Below, piece after piece: positions 1 to 5,148 of a stretch of 5,938 bases of DNA. Every line of letters begins with the position of its first letter. The stretch's first letter is position 1. The notes below the pieces were generated by a model. The model was not told the origin of the DNA. It saw only the letters and a list, made by a program, of their open reading frames with translations, and ran no database searches. Position numbers and translations under genes: made by a program. The DNA lies in contig JAEZBZ010000127.1 in NCBI GenBank assembly GCA_023412745.1, positions 1 through 5,938 on the forward strand, in the 5' to 3' direction. The DNA comes from Pseudomonadota bacterium. Its GTDB lineage: Bacteria > Pseudomonadota > Alphaproteobacteria > Rhizobiales > Hyphomicrobiaceae.

Positions 1-796
1 GAGCCTCGGGCTGGCGGTCATTTTCGGCATGCTGAATGTCATCAACTTCACCCACGGCGCCCAATACATGATGGGCGCATTCATGGCCTGGATGCTGCTG
101 CAGTATCTGGGCATTCCCTACTGGGGCGCGCTGATCCTGGCCCCGCTGATCGTTGGTGCGACCGGCATCATTCTGGAACGGCTGCTGCTGTCGCGCCTCT
201 ATCACCTCGACCATCTCTACGGGCTGCTTCTCACGTTTGGTCTCGCGCTGATCATCGAGGGGCTGTTCCGTAAGAACTACGGCTCGTCGGGCCTGCCGTA
301 CACGAACCCCATTCCGGGCGGTACGAACCTGGGATTCATGTTCCTGCCGTGGTATCGCGCCTGGGTCGTGGCGATCTCGATCGTAGTGTGCCTGGCGACC
401 TGGTTCATGATCGAGAAGACCAAACTCGGCAGCTATCTGCGCGCCGCCACCGAGAACCCGACGCTGGTTCGCGCGTTCGGCATCAACGTGCCGCGCATGA
501 TGACGTTGACCTACGGCTTCGGTGTGGCGCTGGCCGCGCTCGCCGGCGTGCTGGCTGCCCCGATCTATTCGGTCAACCCGATCATGGGCGCCAACCTGAT
601 CATCGTCGTGTTCGCGGTGGTGGTGATCGGCGGCATGGGCTCGATCATGGGCTCCATCCTCACCGGTTTTGGCCTCGGCGTGATCGAGGGATTGACCAAG
701 GTGTTCTACCCGGAGGCATCCAACACGGTGATCTTCATCATCATGGCGATCGTGTTGATGATACGGCCCGCCGGCCTGTTCGGTACGCCGCGGTAA
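1..796 (+). CDS. livH: LivH-type branched-chain amino acid ABC transporter permease, 5'-truncated
   Basis: This is one of the two inner-membrane permeases of a LivFGHMK-type (HAAT family) importer, which moves branched-chain amino acids or related compounds from a periplasmic binding protein into the cell. The reading frame is open from base 2 and gives 264 residues. The family usually has about 290-310, so roughly 30 N-terminal residues lie outside the window. The ATG at base 29 is not the start, because the codons before it encode SLGLAVIFG, a conserved piece of the family N-terminus. Using fragment numbering, hydrophobic segments recur throughout. The cytoplasmic ATPase-contact loop is at about 147-163 (RAATENPTLVRAFGINV), followed by GVALAALAGVLAAP, a glycine-rich VVVIGGMGSIMGS near 207-218, and the typical RPAGLFG ending. 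It is followed after 10 nt by livM, so the two are surely co-transcribed. The transported substrate cannot be read from the permease alone; amides or aromatic compounds are alternatives. Confidence 0.93.
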   Translation, partial: SLGLAVIFGMLNVINFTHGAQYMMGAFMAWMLLQYLGIPYWGALILAPLIVGATGIILERLLLSRLYHLDHLYGLLLTFGLALIIEGLFRKNYGSSGLPYTNPIPGGTNLGFMFLPWYRAWVVAISIVVCLATWFMIEKTKLGSYLRAATENPTLVRAFGINVPRMMTLTYGFGVALAALAGVLAAPIYSVNPIMGANLIIVVFAVVVIGGMGSIMGSILTGFGLGVIEGLTKVFYPEASNTVIFIIMAIVLMIRPAGLFGTPR

Positions 797-801
797 GGAG
801 G
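796..801 (+). promoter_or_regulatory. Ribosome binding site of livM
   Basis: AGGAGG begins on the last base of the livH stop codon and lies 5 nt before the livM ATG. It is a near-perfect Shine-Dalgarno sequence, fixes the livM start, and indicates tight, possibly coupled, translation of the two permeases. Confidence 0.85.
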
Positions 802-806
802 CCGGG

Positions 807-1757
807 ATGACGCGCTCGAAAAACTACGACATGGCGATTTTCGCAGTGCTGATCGGCCTGCTGATTGTGGCGCCGATGGTGCTGTATCCCGTGTTCCTGA
901 TGAAGGTGCTGTGCTTCGCGCTGTTCGCGCTCGCCTTCAATCTGCTCATTGGCTACGTCGGCTTGCTGTCGTTCGGGCACGCGATGTTCTTCGGTTTCGC
1001 GGCCTATATCTCCGGCTACACGGTGAAGGCCTGGGGCTGGCCGACGGAGGTCGGCATCCTGGCCGGTACCGCCGTCGCCGCGATGCTGGGTCTGGTCGCC
1101 GGGGCGCTCGCCATCCGGCGCCAGGGCATCTACTTCGCCATGGTCACGCTGGCGCTGGCGCAGATGGTGTTCTTCTTCTGCCTCCAGGCGCCATTCACCG
1201 GAGGCGAGGACGGCATCCAGGCCATTCCGCGCCGGCCGCTGCTGGGCTTCGTCAACATCGCCGACGACCTGACCTTCTATTATGTGGTGTTGGGTATTTT
1301 CGCGCTCGGCTTCCTGATCATCTATCGGGCGATCCATTCGCCGTTCGGGCAGGTGCTGAAGGCGATTCGCGAAAACGAGGCGCGCGCTGTTTCGCTCGGC
1401 TATCGGGTGGACCGCTATAAGCTGCTAGCGTTCGTGCTGTCGGCGACGCTGGCCGGACTGGCCGGGGCAACAAAGGCGATCGTGTTCCAGCTTGCCTCGC
1501 TGACCGACGTGACCTGGCAGATGTCGGGCGAAGTGGTGCTGATGACGCTGGTCGGCGGCATGGGCACGGTGTTCGGGCCGATCGCGGGCGCCGCTGTCAT
1601 CATCACGATGCAGAACTATCTTGCGGGCTTCGGCGAGTGGGTGCTGGTGATCCAGGGCTCGATCTTCGTGATCACGGTGCTGCTGTTCCGGCGCGGCATC
1701 GTCGGCGAGATCGCAGCGCTGTTCCAACCCAAGACCACCAAGCCGGTCGCGCACTGA
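807..1757 (+). CDS. livM: LivM-type branched-chain amino acid ABC transporter permease
   Basis: This is the second permease of the HAAT-type importer and would pair with LivH to form the translocation channel. The protein is complete at 316 residues, normal for shorter LivM proteins. It has a hydrophobic N-terminus at about 9-50 and the family signature NLLIGYVGLLSFGHAMFFG at 45-63. The LAIRRQGIYFAMVTLALAQM stretch is at 101-120. The cytoplasmic ATPase-contact loop is at about 181-201 (GQVLKAIRENEARAVSLGYR), then LAGLAGATKA, GGMGTVFGPIAGA at 250-262, and the C-terminal FRRGIVGEI. The start is set by AGGAGG 5 nt upstream. In many genomes the ATPase genes livG and livF follow livM; here the next gene lies on the other strand, so the ATPases and the binding protein must be upstream or elsewhere. 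The family call is secure; the exact substrate is inferred. Confidence 0.95.
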   Translation: MTRSKNYDMAIFAVLIGLLIVAPMVLYPVFLMKVLCFALFALAFNLLIGYVGLLSFGHAMFFGFAAYISGYTVKAWGWPTEVGILAGTAVAAMLGLVAGALAIRRQGIYFAMVTLALAQMVFFFCLQAPFTGGEDGIQAIPRRPLLGFVNIADDLTFYYVVLGIFALGFLIIYRAIHSPFGQVLKAIRENEARAVSLGYRVDRYKLLAFVLSATLAGLAGATKAIVFQLASLTDVTWQMSGEVVLMTLVGGMGTVFGPIAGAAVIITMQNYLAGFGEWVLVIQGSIFVITVLLFRRGIVGEIAALFQPKTTKPVAH

Positions 1758-1778
1758 TCCGGCCAGGCATCTGGACAG

Positions 1779-1807
1779 GCTCTCGATCCTCCACCGGTGC
1801 GGAGAGC
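1779..1807. terminator. Imperfect hairpin downstream of livM, possible terminator
   Basis: GCTCTC (1779-1784) pairs with GAGAGC (1802-1807) about 20 nt after the livM stop. The 17-nt loop contains the self-complementary octamer CACCGGTG (1792-1799). No T-tract follows (the next bases are GTTGGGGG), so it is not a classical intrinsic terminator. It could still be an end-protecting or Rho-assisted structure at the end of the liv transcript. Confidence 0.25.
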
Positions 1808-1873
1808 GTTGGGGGTGGGGGCGTTTCGCGCGACGGACCAGGCTGGACCCGCTCACCTAAGTGCACCGCGCCG

Positions 1874-1892
1874 ACCTCTCCCTTGGAGAGGT
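1874..1892. repeat. REP-like palindromic hairpin between convergent genes
   Basis: ACCTCTCC (1874-1881) and GGAGAGGT (1885-1892) form a perfect 8-bp stem with a 3-nt CTT loop. It lies in the gap between the convergent livM and trmFO genes. Intergenic elements with CTCTCC/GGAGAG stems are widely scattered in Bradyrhizobium-type genomes. The G-rich GGGGGTGGGGG at about 1811-1821 and the GCGTTTCGCGC at about 1821-1831 may be worn parts of the same composite element. Lying 34 nt beyond the trmFO stop, it may also stop or stabilise transcripts from either side, but there is no T-tract on either strand. The rest of 1758-1925 holds no gene that I can support. Confidence 0.45.
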
Positions 1893-1925
1893 GAACATTT
1901 CGATCTTGCACAAAATCAGCCGACT

Positions 1926-3341
1926 TTACTCGGCCGCGTTCTTGCTGGGTGCCGGTCCATCCAGCCACGATGCTAGATCGCCAAGCGCGCGTTCGGCAAT
2001 TGCCAGCTTCTTCAGACGCCCGCGTTCCTTGCCCTTGGCGCGCGGGATGTCGGAGGCCGGGATCGGCGGGAACAGGCCGAAGTTGACGTTCATCGGCTGG
2101 AACGAGCGCGGTCCGGCTTCGGGTTGATCGTCGGCCAGATGACCACCAGTGATATGGGCTAACAGCGCGCCGAAAGCGGTAGTCTGCGGCGGCGCCGGCA
2201 TCGTGTAGCCGAGCCGTTCGGCGGCTGCGAAGCGTCCAGCCAGCAAACCGATGGCGGCGCTTTCGACGTATCCCTCGACGCCCGTCACCTGTCCGGCGAA
2301 ACGCAGCCGCGGGTTGGTCTTCAGCCGCAGGCTGCCGTCGAGCAGCTTCGGGCTGTTCAGGAAGGTGTTGCGATGCAGGCCACCGAGCCGCGCGAACTCG
2401 GCATTCTCAAGGCCAGGGATCATGCGGAAGACGCGCGCCTGCTCCCCATGCTTCAGCTTGGTCTGGAAGCCGACCATGTTCCACAGCGTGCCGAGTGCGT
2501 TGTCCTGGCGAAGCTGCACCACGGCATAGGGTCGGCGATTGTCGTTGTGCGGATCGGCGAGGCCGACTGGCTTCATCGGCCCGAAACGCAGCGTTTCGCG
2601 GCCACGCTCTGCCATCACTTCGATCGGCAGGCAGCCATCGAAGTAAGGCGTGTTGGCTTCCCAGTCCTTGAAGGAGGTTTTGTCGCCGCCGATCAACGCA
2701 TCGATGAAGGCTTCGTACTGGCCCTTGTCCATCGGGCAGTTGATGTAGTCGGCGCCGGTGCCAGCAGGCCCCGGCTTGTCGTAGCGCGACTGTTTCCAGG
2801 CAACCGACATGTCGATCGAGTCATGATGGACGATCGGTGCGATGGCGTCGAAGAAGGCCAGCGCGTCTTCGCCGGTCGAGGAGAGAATGGCCTGGCTCAG
2901 CGCAGGCGAGGTCAGCGGGCCGGTCGCGACCACGACGCTGTCCCATTCGGCCGGCGGCAGCCCGGCGATCTCCTCCCGCTCGATCGTCACCAGCGACAAT
3001 GACGTGAGCTGCTCGGTGACGTGAGCGGAGAAGCCGTCACGGTCGACGGCGAGCGCACCGCCCGCCGGCAGTTTGTGGCGATCACCCGCAGCCATGATCA
3101 GCGATCCGGCACGGCGCATCTCCTTGTGCAGCAGGCCGACAGCGTTTGCTTGCCAGTCGTCGGAGCGGAACGAGTTCGAGCAGACGAGCTCTGCAAGACC
3201 GTCGGTTTTGTGGGCGTCGGTACCGCGCACGGGACGCATCTCGTGCAGGACGACCGGAACGCCGGCGCGCGCGATCTGCCAGGCGGCCTCGGAACCGGCC
3301 AGCCCGCCGCCGATCACATGAATGGGGTCGGATGTGGCCAT
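1926..3341 (-). CDS. trmFO: TrmFO, folate/FAD-dependent tRNA (uracil-54-C5)-methyltransferase
   Basis: The family makes ribothymidine (m5U) at position 54 of the tRNA T-loop in the cytoplasm, taking carbon from 5,10-methylenetetrahydrofolate and reducing it with FAD and NAD(P)H, unlike SAM-dependent TrmA. The chosen start gives 471 residues, normal for rhizobial members. The N-terminal Rossmann FAD site is GGGLAGSEAA at 11-20. Cys54 in LVCSNSFRSD and Cys202 in YINCPMDKGQYEAF match the two cysteines studied in the Bacillus enzyme (Cys53, Cys226). The conserved blocks GQVTGVEGYVESAAIGLLAG (350-369) and FQPMNVNFGLFPP (414-426) close the match. An in-frame ATG 11 codons upstream (3372-3374) would add MPPPFPVPCCV, which does not look like family sequence; starting at MATSDPIHVIGGG is preferred. 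No purine-rich ribosome site precedes either ATG. It stands alone: convergent with livM and divergent from the lipoprotein gene. Confidence 0.95.
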   Translation of the reverse strand: MATSDPIHVIGGGLAGSEAAWQIARAGVPVVLHEMRPVRGTDAHKTDGLAELVCSNSFRSDDWQANAVGLLHKEMRRAGSLIMAAGDRHKLPAGGALAVDRDGFSAHVTEQLTSLSLVTIEREEIAGLPPAEWDSVVVATGPLTSPALSQAILSSTGEDALAFFDAIAPIVHHDSIDMSVAWKQSRYDKPGPAGTGADYINCPMDKGQYEAFIDALIGGDKTSFKDWEANTPYFDGCLPIEVMAERGRETLRFGPMKPVGLADPHNDNRRPYAVVQLRQDNALGTLWNMVGFQTKLKHGEQARVFRMIPGLENAEFARLGGLHRNTFLNSPKLLDGSLRLKTNPRLRFAGQVTGVEGYVESAAIGLLAGRFAAAERLGYTMPAPPQTTAFGALLAHITGGHLADDQPEAGPRSFQPMNVNFGLFPPIPASDIPRAKGKERGRLKKLAIAERALGDLASWLDGPAPSKNAAE

Positions 3342-3349
3342 GACGCAGC

Positions 3350-3378
3350 AAGGTACAGGAAAGGGCGGGGGCATTCAA
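3350..3378 (-). promoter_or_regulatory. Possible trmFO promoter
   Basis: On the minus strand, TTGAAT (3378-3373, four of six matches to TTGACA) is followed after exactly 17 nt by TACCTT (3355-3350, three of six matches to TATAAT). Transcription would begin almost on the preferred ATG at 3341. This is a weak match and purely a pattern inference, but it would explain why no Shine-Dalgarno sequence is seen. Confidence 0.22.
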
Positions 3379-3389
3379 TGTTTGAGGGT

Positions 3390-3427
3390 GTTCGGTGAGC
3401 GGAGGCTGGGCTAGGAAGGTTCGGTGA
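3390..3427 (+). repeat. 9-bp direct repeat GTTCGGTGA in the divergent intergenic region
   Basis: GTTCGGTGA occurs at 3390-3398 and again at 3419-3427, a 29-bp period close to three helical turns. Both copies lie between the divergent trmFO and lipoprotein genes, outside any coding region. They could be paired binding sites for a regulator or chance; no known factor is recognised. Confidence 0.35.
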
Positions 3428-3434
3428 TTCCTGG

Positions 3435-3453
3435 CGGTTCTTGATTTGAACCG
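3435..3453. promoter_or_regulatory. 19-bp dyad CGGTTC-N7-GAACCG, possible operator
   Basis: CGGTTC (3435-3440) and GAACCG (3448-3453) form a perfect 6-bp inverted repeat around an AT-rich 7-nt centre (TTGATTT). It ends directly at the TATATTAT box (3454-3461), where a regulator or sigma factor would sit on a promoter for the lipoprotein gene. It resembles the alphaproteobacterial LexA box in spacing, but that box is a direct repeat (GTTC-N7-GTTC) whereas this is inverted, so LexA is not claimed. Confidence 0.35.
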
Positions 3454-3461
3454 TATATTAT
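3454..3461 (+). promoter_or_regulatory. Candidate -10 box of the lipoprotein gene
   Basis: TATATTAT is a rare AT-only stretch in this GC-rich region, 20 nt before the chosen start codon; TATATT and TATTAT are both close to TATAAT. No good TTGACA-like box lies 16-18 nt upstream. If real, the promoter would depend on an activator bound to the adjoining dyad or on another sigma factor. Confidence 0.3.
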
Positions 3462-3481
3462 GCGGAGCGGAGCAGAGGGGA

Positions 3482-4129
3482 ATGCTGAATCGGGGGGTAG
3501 TGCTGGCCGCTGTGGTGGCTTTCGCCGCGGGCGGTTGTTCCTATGAGCACGCCACCGGTGTCGATCACTTCACCGTATTCAAGGTTCCGCCGCCGCAAAA
3601 CACCCGCGTAACCGTGTGCCACGGCTACGGTTGCAGGATGCAGACCCGATTCACCTTCACGGCCGGCGACATTGCCGAGCTGAAGCAGATCATGGCCAAG
3701 ACCAAGAAAGCCGAGACGGCGGCGGAAGAGCGTCGTGCGGTGGCTTACGCGGTCGGCTGGATCGAGCGGCGGGTGGGTGAAGCCGTCGGTACGAAGTCTG
3801 ACCGTGCCGGCATGGATTTTTCGGGTTCCGGTGACCCGACGCAGCAGGATTGCGTCGACGAGGCTACCAATACAACCAGTTACCTGACCGTGCTGCAGAG
3901 CCAGGGCATGCTCAAGTTCCATACGGTGGGCAAGCCGTTCGCCAAGGAGAACCTGCTGCGCGGGATCTCGGGCTGGACGCACTGGACGGCGATCCTGCAT
4001 GAGAACGGCACCAGCCAGCGCTGGGCCGTCGATAGCTGGATCTACGAGAACGGTGAGAACCCGGCCGTGGTCGAGGCCGAGAAGTGGTACATTTCCTCGC
4101 TCGAAGAATTACCGCAAGCCATGCGCTGA
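3482..4129 (+). CDS. Predicted lipoprotein of unknown function with a transglutaminase-like Cys-His-Asp pattern
   Basis: I do not recognise a named family. From the ATG at 3482 the protein has 215 residues. The start MLNRGVVLAAVVAFAAGGC is a short signal peptide, with Arg4, a hydrophobic core at 6-16 and a lipobox-like AGGC. Cys19 would be lipidated, placing the protein at a membrane facing the periplasm. GGAG at 3469-3472, 9 nt upstream, supports this start. A TTG start at 3446 would add 12 residues ahead of the signal sequence and is less likely. In the mature part, Cys46 and Cys51 form a CHGYGC motif. A charged helix follows at about 62-100, with AEERRAVAYAVGWIERRVG at 81-99. Then come Cys124 in QQDCVDEATN, His167 in GWTHWTAIL and Asp184 in RWAVDSWIY. 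That order and the surroundings (DC.DEA, H with a beta strand, then D.W) fit the triad of transglutaminase-like cysteine peptidases. The enzyme activity is inference; a non-catalytic envelope protein is possible. The gene is intact and stands alone, bounded by hairpin 4135-4169. Confidence 0.8.
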   Translation: MLNRGVVLAAVVAFAAGGCSYEHATGVDHFTVFKVPPPQNTRVTVCHGYGCRMQTRFTFTAGDIAELKQIMAKTKKAETAAEERRAVAYAVGWIERRVGEAVGTKSDRAGMDFSGSGDPTQQDCVDEATNTTSYLTVLQSQGMLKFHTVGKPFAKENLLRGISGWTHWTAILHENGTSQRWAVDSWIYENGENPAVVEAEKWYISSLEELPQAMR

Positions 4130-4134
4130 CCCGT

Positions 4135-4169
4135 TCGCCCGCCCTTGACGGCGGCGCCGCGGCGGGCGA
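4135..4169 (+). terminator. GC-rich hairpin after the lipoprotein gene, probable terminator
   Basis: TCGCCCGCC (4135-4143) and GGCGGGCGA (4161-4169) form a perfect 9-bp inverted repeat, beginning 5 nt after the lipoprotein stop codon. The 17-nt loop contains the self-complementary GCGGCGCCGC (4151-4160), which could fold into its own structure. Only TTCCC follows instead of a T-tract, so termination may rely on Rho or on the stem alone. The stem covers the alternative TTG start of the next gene (4145), which argues against that start. Confidence 0.45.
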
Positions 4170-4198
4170 TTCCCTACCCGGAAACGTGCAACGACACG

Positions 4199-4205
4199 GG
4201 AAGGA
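4199..4205 (+). promoter_or_regulatory. Ribosome binding site of the SDR gene
   Basis: GGAAGGA ends 5 nt before the ATG at 4211. It decides the start in favour of this ATG and against the upstream in-frame TTG at 4145, which would add 22 residues unlike SDR sequence. Confidence 0.75.
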
Positions 4206-4210
4206 ACGTT

Positions 4211-5002
4211 ATGGGTAAGGGAGTTGCCGCCGTCACGGGCGGCGCCAGCGGTATCGGTGAAGCTTCGGCGCGCAAACTTGCCGCCGCCGGACACGCAATC
4301 GCAATCATCGACCTCGATCAGGGCAAGTCGGACGCCGTTGCCGCCGATATCGCCAAGACGGCGGGTGTTGCGGCGCAAGGCTATGCCTGCGACGTGGCGG
4401 ATGCGGCAGCCGTTGATGAGGTGGCCGCGCGTGTCGAGAAGGATCTCGGCGCCACCGACGTGCTTGTGACGTCCGCGGGTATTCTCGAAAAAGTCAGCGG
4501 TTTCATGGACATGGATCTGGAGGCGCACAACCGCGTCTGGCAGATCAACTACAACGGCACGGTGCATGCCTGCCGCTCGTTCGGCCGCCTGATGGTGCCG
4601 CGCCGCAAGGGTTCGATCGTGACACTGGGCTCAACCAACAGCCTCGTCACGTTTCCGCTGCCGGCCTATGGGCCGAGCAAGCTCGCCATCGTCCGCTTCA
4701 CGCAGATCCTCGCAGTGGAGCTTGGCCGGCACAACATCCGCGTCAATTCCGTGGCGCCGACCTACACCATGACACCGGCGTTCAAGGCCCGCATCGAATC
4801 CGGTGAGCGCGATGTCAACGCGATCAAGAAGGTGCACGCGCTGGACCTGCTGGTCGAGCCGGAGCAAATCGGCGACGCCATCGCCTTCCTGTGCTCGGAT
4901 CAGGCCTCTGCGATCACGGGCGTTCTGCTGCCGGTGGATGCCGGATTTGCGGCCGCTGTCACCTACAAGACATTCGTTGGCGGGGTGCCGTGGTCGTCGT
5001 AA
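4211..5002 (+). CDS. Classical short-chain dehydrogenase/reductase (SDR), substrate unknown
   Basis: This is a cytoplasmic NAD(P)-dependent oxidoreductase of the Rossmann-fold SDR superfamily. Its 263 residues are typical of the classical subfamily. The cofactor motif TGGASGIG is at 9-16, and Asp34 at the end of the second strand (AIIDLD) suggests NAD(H) rather than NADP(H). CDVAD at 60-64 is the adenine-contacting block. The catalytic residues are Asn113 (QINYNG), Ser141 (LGSTNS), Tyr153 and Lys157 (YGPSK). Two family motifs deviate: the usual NNAG is TSAG at 87-90, and the usual APG after VNSV is APT at 182-184. The C-terminal LPVDAGFAAA is the usual SDR ending, extended by TYKTFVGGVPWSS. 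The start is set by GGAAGGA 5 nt upstream. Hairpins on both sides suggest it is transcribed separately from the lipoprotein gene and ilvC. Neither motifs nor neighbours identify the substrate; many SDRs act on hydroxy or keto acids, alcohols, sugars or acyl chains. Confidence 0.92.
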   Translation: MGKGVAAVTGGASGIGEASARKLAAAGHAIAIIDLDQGKSDAVAADIAKTAGVAAQGYACDVADAAAVDEVAARVEKDLGATDVLVTSAGILEKVSGFMDMDLEAHNRVWQINYNGTVHACRSFGRLMVPRRKGSIVTLGSTNSLVTFPLPAYGPSKLAIVRFTQILAVELGRHNIRVNSVAPTYTMTPAFKARIESGERDVNAIKKVHALDLLVEPEQIGDAIAFLCSDQASAITGVLLPVDAGFAAAVTYKTFVGGVPWSS

Positions 5003-5029
5003 GGCGGCCTGGTTAACCAGCACTCGCGG

Positions 5030-5053
5030 GCTGCCTGCGCCCGGCATGGCAGC
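5030..5053 (+). terminator. Hairpin after the SDR gene, possible terminator
   Basis: GCTGCCTGC (5030-5038) pairs with GCA-T-GGCAGC (5044-5053), giving 9 base pairs with one bulged T and a 5-nt loop (GCCCG), 28 nt after the SDR stop codon. TTTT occurs only at 5065-5068, 11 nt beyond the stem, so the match to an intrinsic terminator is imperfect. Its place between the SDR gene and the ilvC promoter region fits a terminator. Confidence 0.35.
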
Positions 5054-5078
5054 TCCGCACCCGATTTTACTTGGATGC

Positions 5079-5099
5079 CGGGTAAGAATTGGCTACCCG
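5079..5099. promoter_or_regulatory. Inverted repeat with T-N11-A spacing upstream of ilvC, possible LysR-type operator
   Basis: CGGGTA (5079-5084) and TACCCG (5094-5099) are perfect inverted half-sites separated by 9 nt. T5083 and A5095 sit 11 nt apart, the T-N11-A spacing in an interrupted dyad that is typical of LysR-type regulator sites. It is 50 nt before the ilvC start and overlaps a possible -35 box. In Escherichia coli, ilvC is activated by the LysR-type protein IlvY. No ilvY-like gene lies in this window, so the assignment is inference. Confidence 0.4.
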
Positions 5100-5116
5100 T
5101 GTGGCCGGAAAATACT
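5089..5116 (+). promoter_or_regulatory. Candidate ilvC promoter
   Basis: TTGGCT (5089-5094) and AATACT (5111-5116) are separated by 16 nt, and each matches four of six consensus bases. Transcription would start near 5123, leaving a leader of about 25 nt with the ribosome site. The TTGGCT box overlaps the right half of the T-N11-A dyad, as expected where a regulator contacts RNA polymerase. This is a pattern match only. Confidence 0.3.
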
Positions 5117-5148
5117 CACTACAGCCTTGCGAATAGGGGAAACGACCC

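Noticed and set aside
29..31. ATG at 29 as the start of livH
   Set aside because: The upstream codons are in frame, open to the window edge, and encode conserved family sequence, so the true start lies outside the window.
741..1337. Long open frame on the minus strand opposite livM (198 codons)
   Set aside because: It overlaps the well-supported livM gene, and its product is rich in Arg, Glu, Gln and His, as expected of an antisense frame in GC-rich DNA; no domain is recognisable.
1811..1821. G-quadruplex from GGGGGTGGGGG
   Set aside because: Only two G-runs are close together; four are needed within a short distance.
2373..3002. 209-codon open frame on the plus strand inside trmFO
   Set aside because: It lies antisense to a gene with full TrmFO motifs, is low in recognisable structure and has no ribosome site; it is a shadow of trmFO codon bias.
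3437..3451. LexA (SOS) box in front of the lipoprotein gene
   Set aside because: The alphaproteobacterial LexA site is the direct repeat GTTC-N7-GTTC; here the second half is GAAC, an inverted repeat, so it does not fit.
3458..4000. 180-codon minus-strand frame opposite the lipoprotein gene
   Set aside because: The plus-strand frame has a signal peptide, ribosome site and conserved-looking motifs; the minus frame has none of these.
5009..5020. Perfect 12-bp palindrome CTGGTTAACCAG just after the SDR stop codon
   Set aside because: About one such palindrome is expected by chance in a window of this size, and nothing nearby adds support.
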